A stretch of 64,000 nt of DNA, from the NCBI RefSeq assembly GCF_005048855.1, contig NZ_SUME01000002.1, forward strand, positions 124,001-188,000, read 5' to 3'. Positions 62,130 to 64,000 of the stretch are shown piece after piece; position 1 is the stretch's first letter, and each line of letters opens with the position of its first letter. Both the position numbers and the translations under genes were made by a program. The notes below the pieces were generated by a model, which saw only the letters and a list, made by a program, of their open reading frames with translations, had not been told where the DNA came from and searched no databases. The stretch is from Sphingobacterium olei (GTDB taxonomy: Bacteria; Bacteroidota; Bacteroidia; Sphingobacteriales; Sphingobacteriaceae).

Positions 62130-64000
62130 TTATAACTCAAATTTCCAACGTGAGAAAGCTTCTATAGCTTCATAATCTGCTAACCCCAATTTATGATACA
62201 ACCCGGCAGTTTCGCGCGTGCGATCTTCCGCTCTTACCCAAAATTCACGTGGATCATCTCCAGGGAATACAGGCAAGTCTTTCTGTGACTGATGCTTAAA
62301 GATGGCTAATCTTTTTCGCTTCGTCTCCTGAGGCGAAAGAGGTACTGCCATTTCGATCTCGTTAACTGGATATTCATGCCATGCACCTCGGTAAAGCCAT
62401 AACCAACAATCCTTTGTCCATTCTTCTGTCTTCCTTAATCTTAACATTGCTTCGAGAATAATGTCAAAACACACTTTATGTGTACCATGTGGATCAGCAA
62501 AATCGCCTGCTGCAAAAACCTGTTGCGGCTGTATATCACGCAGTAATTTCATTGTTTGCCGAATATCGTCTTCAAAAGAGACCTCTTTATGGAATTTACT
62601 TTTGTCGTAAAATGGCAAATCCTGAAAATGGATATTTTCATCTGCTAACCCGACAAACCTCGCTCCAGCAATCGCCTCCCCTTTACGAATGAGCGCTTTA
62701 ATCCGACGAATGATTTCCGGATCGGTCTGGTTTGGACGCTTGGTCGCAAAGAATGCTCTCACATGCTCATAGATGTTCCTTGTAGCACCGTTATCGTCAT
62801 CTATGGCTTTTGCAAAATCTTGTACGAATTCCAGATAACGAATTACATCATCATTCCAGACAGCCATATTACCCGAGGTCTGATAAGCCACGTGCACGTT
62901 ATGTCCTTGATCTGCCAAACGGATAAACGTACCGCCCATAGATATAACGTCATCATCGGGGTGAGGGGAGAACAAGATAACATTCTTACGGGCCGGCTCC
63001 GCTCGCTCTGGACGGTGACTATCGTCCACACAAGGTTTTCCACCTGGCCAACCGGTAATCGTACGTTGCAGTTCGTTAAATATCTGGATATTGATTGTAT
63101 ATGCAGGGCCATGCGCAGTGACCAGCTGCGCCATCCCATTATTATTGTAGTCTTCGTCTGTAAGTTTCAGTATCGCTTTATTGAGCTTCATCGAAAGCCA
63201 GACCACCGCCTTTTTGGTCATCCCTGACGTCCACACCACATCATGGGCCAGCCACGGTGTATCAAATCTAGTCAGTAGTGAGGCCGCATCTTTATCCAGA
63301 ATAACCTCTACTTGAGCCGCGAGCTGCAGGTAGGTCGCGGGTATGTCAGCCGATATTTCTCCTTCAACAGCCTGTTTGACTATGGCAGCTTTCTTTTCAT
63401 TCCAGGCCATAAGCAAGATTTTCTTTGCCTTAAAAATAGTGCCTACACCCATGGTGATCGCTTTGACAGGTACATTCTCCTTGCCACCGAAATCGCGGGA
63501 GGCATCTCTGCGGGTCAGATCATCCAGGGTCACCAAGCGTGTTCCTGAATTAGGAGCGGATCCTGGTTCATTAAATCCAATGTGCCCTGTACGACCGATA
63601 CCCACCAGCTGGATATCTATCCCACCATAGCTGGATATCTTGTGCTCGTACGACTCACAGAATGTATGAACCTCCTCTACGGGTATTGTCCCGTCAGGTA
63701 TATGTATGTTTTCTTCCGCTATATCAACATGATCAAACAGATGACGCTTCATAAAACGGACGTAGCTCTGGTCCGATGTAGGAGACATCGGAAAATATTC
63801 GTCCAGGTTGAATGTCACTACATTCTTAAAACTAAGTCCTTCCTCTTTATGTAAGCGAACCAACTCTGTGTAAACCTTAACAGGCGAAGCTCCAGTTGCC
63901 AAACCCAGCACAGCTACTTCTCGCTTCTCTTGTTTTGCAACAATCAATGCCGCTATCCGAGCAGCGATTTCTATCGAGCCTGCATCCTGGTCAGCATATA
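62130..64000 (-). CDS. nagB: Glucosamine-6-phosphate deaminase fused to LmbE/PIG-L deacetylase-like domain, truncated by window edge
   Basis: The frame stays open to the right edge, so perhaps 40 N-terminal residues are outside; the TTG at 63947 is not the true start. Residues visible first form the NagB domain: LGLATGASPVKVYTELVRLH, FNLDEYFPM (catalytic Asp) and GIGRTGHIGFNEPGS. After about 300 residues comes a PIG-L/LmbE domain with ILFSPHPDDDVISMGGTFI, the HPDD metal motif, and a later DPHGTHKVCFDIILEA. NagB converts glucosamine-6-phosphate to fructose-6-phosphate and ammonia; the second domain may be an amidase or deacetylase. This fusion is common in Bacteroidota. Confidence 0.92.
   Translation of the reverse strand, partial: YADQDAGSIEIAARIAALIVAKQEKREVAVLGLATGASPVKVYTELVRLHKEEGLSFKNVVTFNLDEYFPMSPTSDQSYVRFMKRHLFDHVDIAEENIHIPDGTIPVEEVHTFCESYEHKISSYGGIDIQLVGIGRTGHIGFNEPGSAPNSGTRLVTLDDLTRRDASRDFGGKENVPVKAITMGVGTIFKAKKILLMAWNEKKAAIVKQAVEGEISADIPATYLQLAAQVEVILDKDAASLLTRFDTPWLAHDVVWTSGMTKKAVVWLSMKLNKAILKLTDEDYNNNGMAQLVTAHGPAYTINIQIFNELQRTITGWPGGKPCVDDSHRPERAEPARKNVILFSPHPDDDVISMGGTFIRLADQGHNVHVAYQTSGNMAVWNDDVIRYLEFVQDFAKAIDDDNGATRNIYEHVRAFFATKRPNQTDPEIIRRIKALIRKGEAIAGARFVGLADENIHFQDLPFYDKSKFHKEVSFEDDIRQTMKLLRDIQPQQVFAAGDFADPHGTHKVCFDIILEAMLRLRKTEEWTKDCWLWLYRGAWHEYPVNEIEMAVPLSPQETKRKRLAIFKHQSQKDLPVFPGDDPREFWVRAEDRTRETAGLYHKLGLADYEAIEAFSRWKFEL

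Noticed and set aside
62763..63227. 154-residue plus-strand ORF opposite nagB
   Set aside because: Antisense shadow of a clear nagB coding region, with no recognisable motifs and composition typical of reverse-frame translation.
1..64000. tRNA, rRNA, CRISPR arrays, insertion sequences, prophage genes
   Set aside because: I looked for T-loop motifs, regular repeats, transposase motifs and terminal repeats by eye and saw none; a tRNAscan or ISfinder run would be needed to exclude weak cases.

Overview
The window reads as a chromosomal segment of a member of the Bacteroidota, most likely Sphingobacteriaceae (Sphingobacterium-like). The grounds are the TTTG / TAnnTTTG promoter signature (best at 23941-23971), the near absence of Shine-Dalgarno sequences, an arginine cluster with the transcarbamylase form used on N-acylated ornithine, an IPExxxVDY-family gene beside pyruvate kinase, a NagB-deacetylase fusion, and a flexirubin-type gene set. 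It is AT-rich and densely coded, with no rRNA, tRNA, CRISPR array or insertion sequence that I could find.

Layout. 1-3.6 kb, plus strand: tail of an M23 peptidase, bcp peroxiredoxin, glyS. 3.6-8.4 kb, minus: argD-argF'-argB-proC-argE, an arginine operon with proline reductase inside it. 8.6-23.9 kb, minus: the ribosomal protein super-operon from rplC to rplQ, containing secY, map, infA and rpoA, expressed from a textbook promoter upstream of rplC. An intrinsic terminator after rpsN divides it. 24.3-33.2 kb: a small hypothetical protein, then minus-strand genes for a CoA-binding protein, a serine hydrolase lipoprotein, pdhA-pdhC, hisS, and acpP-fabF-rnc. 33.5-43.2 kb, plus: IPExxxVDY protein, pyk, a two-component pair, a SAM-I riboswitch with metE, a small lipoprotein, an FMN lactate-dehydrogenase-like enzyme and queD. 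43.2-47.5 kb, minus: xth, a cyclophilin, a small unknown, a low-molecular-weight phosphatase and an HtrA protease. 47.7-51.5 kb, plus: dapF and a large SNF2 helicase.

51.5-60.5 kb, minus, is the most interesting part. Tightly packed genes encode a 3-hydroxyacyl-ACP dehydratase, a 162-residue exported protein, a GT2-DUF2062 fusion, an MMPL exporter fused to a PlsC acyltransferase and a degenerate C-terminal domain, a CrtI-like oxidoreductase and a PaaK-like ligase. This is the export, acylation and glycosylation half of flexirubin/aryl-polyene loci, without ketosynthases, ACP or resorcinol enzymes. Upstream lies a headless LolA-like fragment whose open frame runs into the stop codon of dctA, which suggests that a rearrangement cut the locus there. 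The window closes with dctA and the 5'-truncated nagB fusion.

Regulation visible in sequence: Bacteroidota promoters before rplC and acpP; several genes whose -7 element nearly touches the start codon (glyS, hisS, queD, and the gene at 45256), implying leaderless mRNAs; a SAM-I riboswitch; nine terminator hairpins; and a 28-nt element repeated upstream of two unrelated genes.
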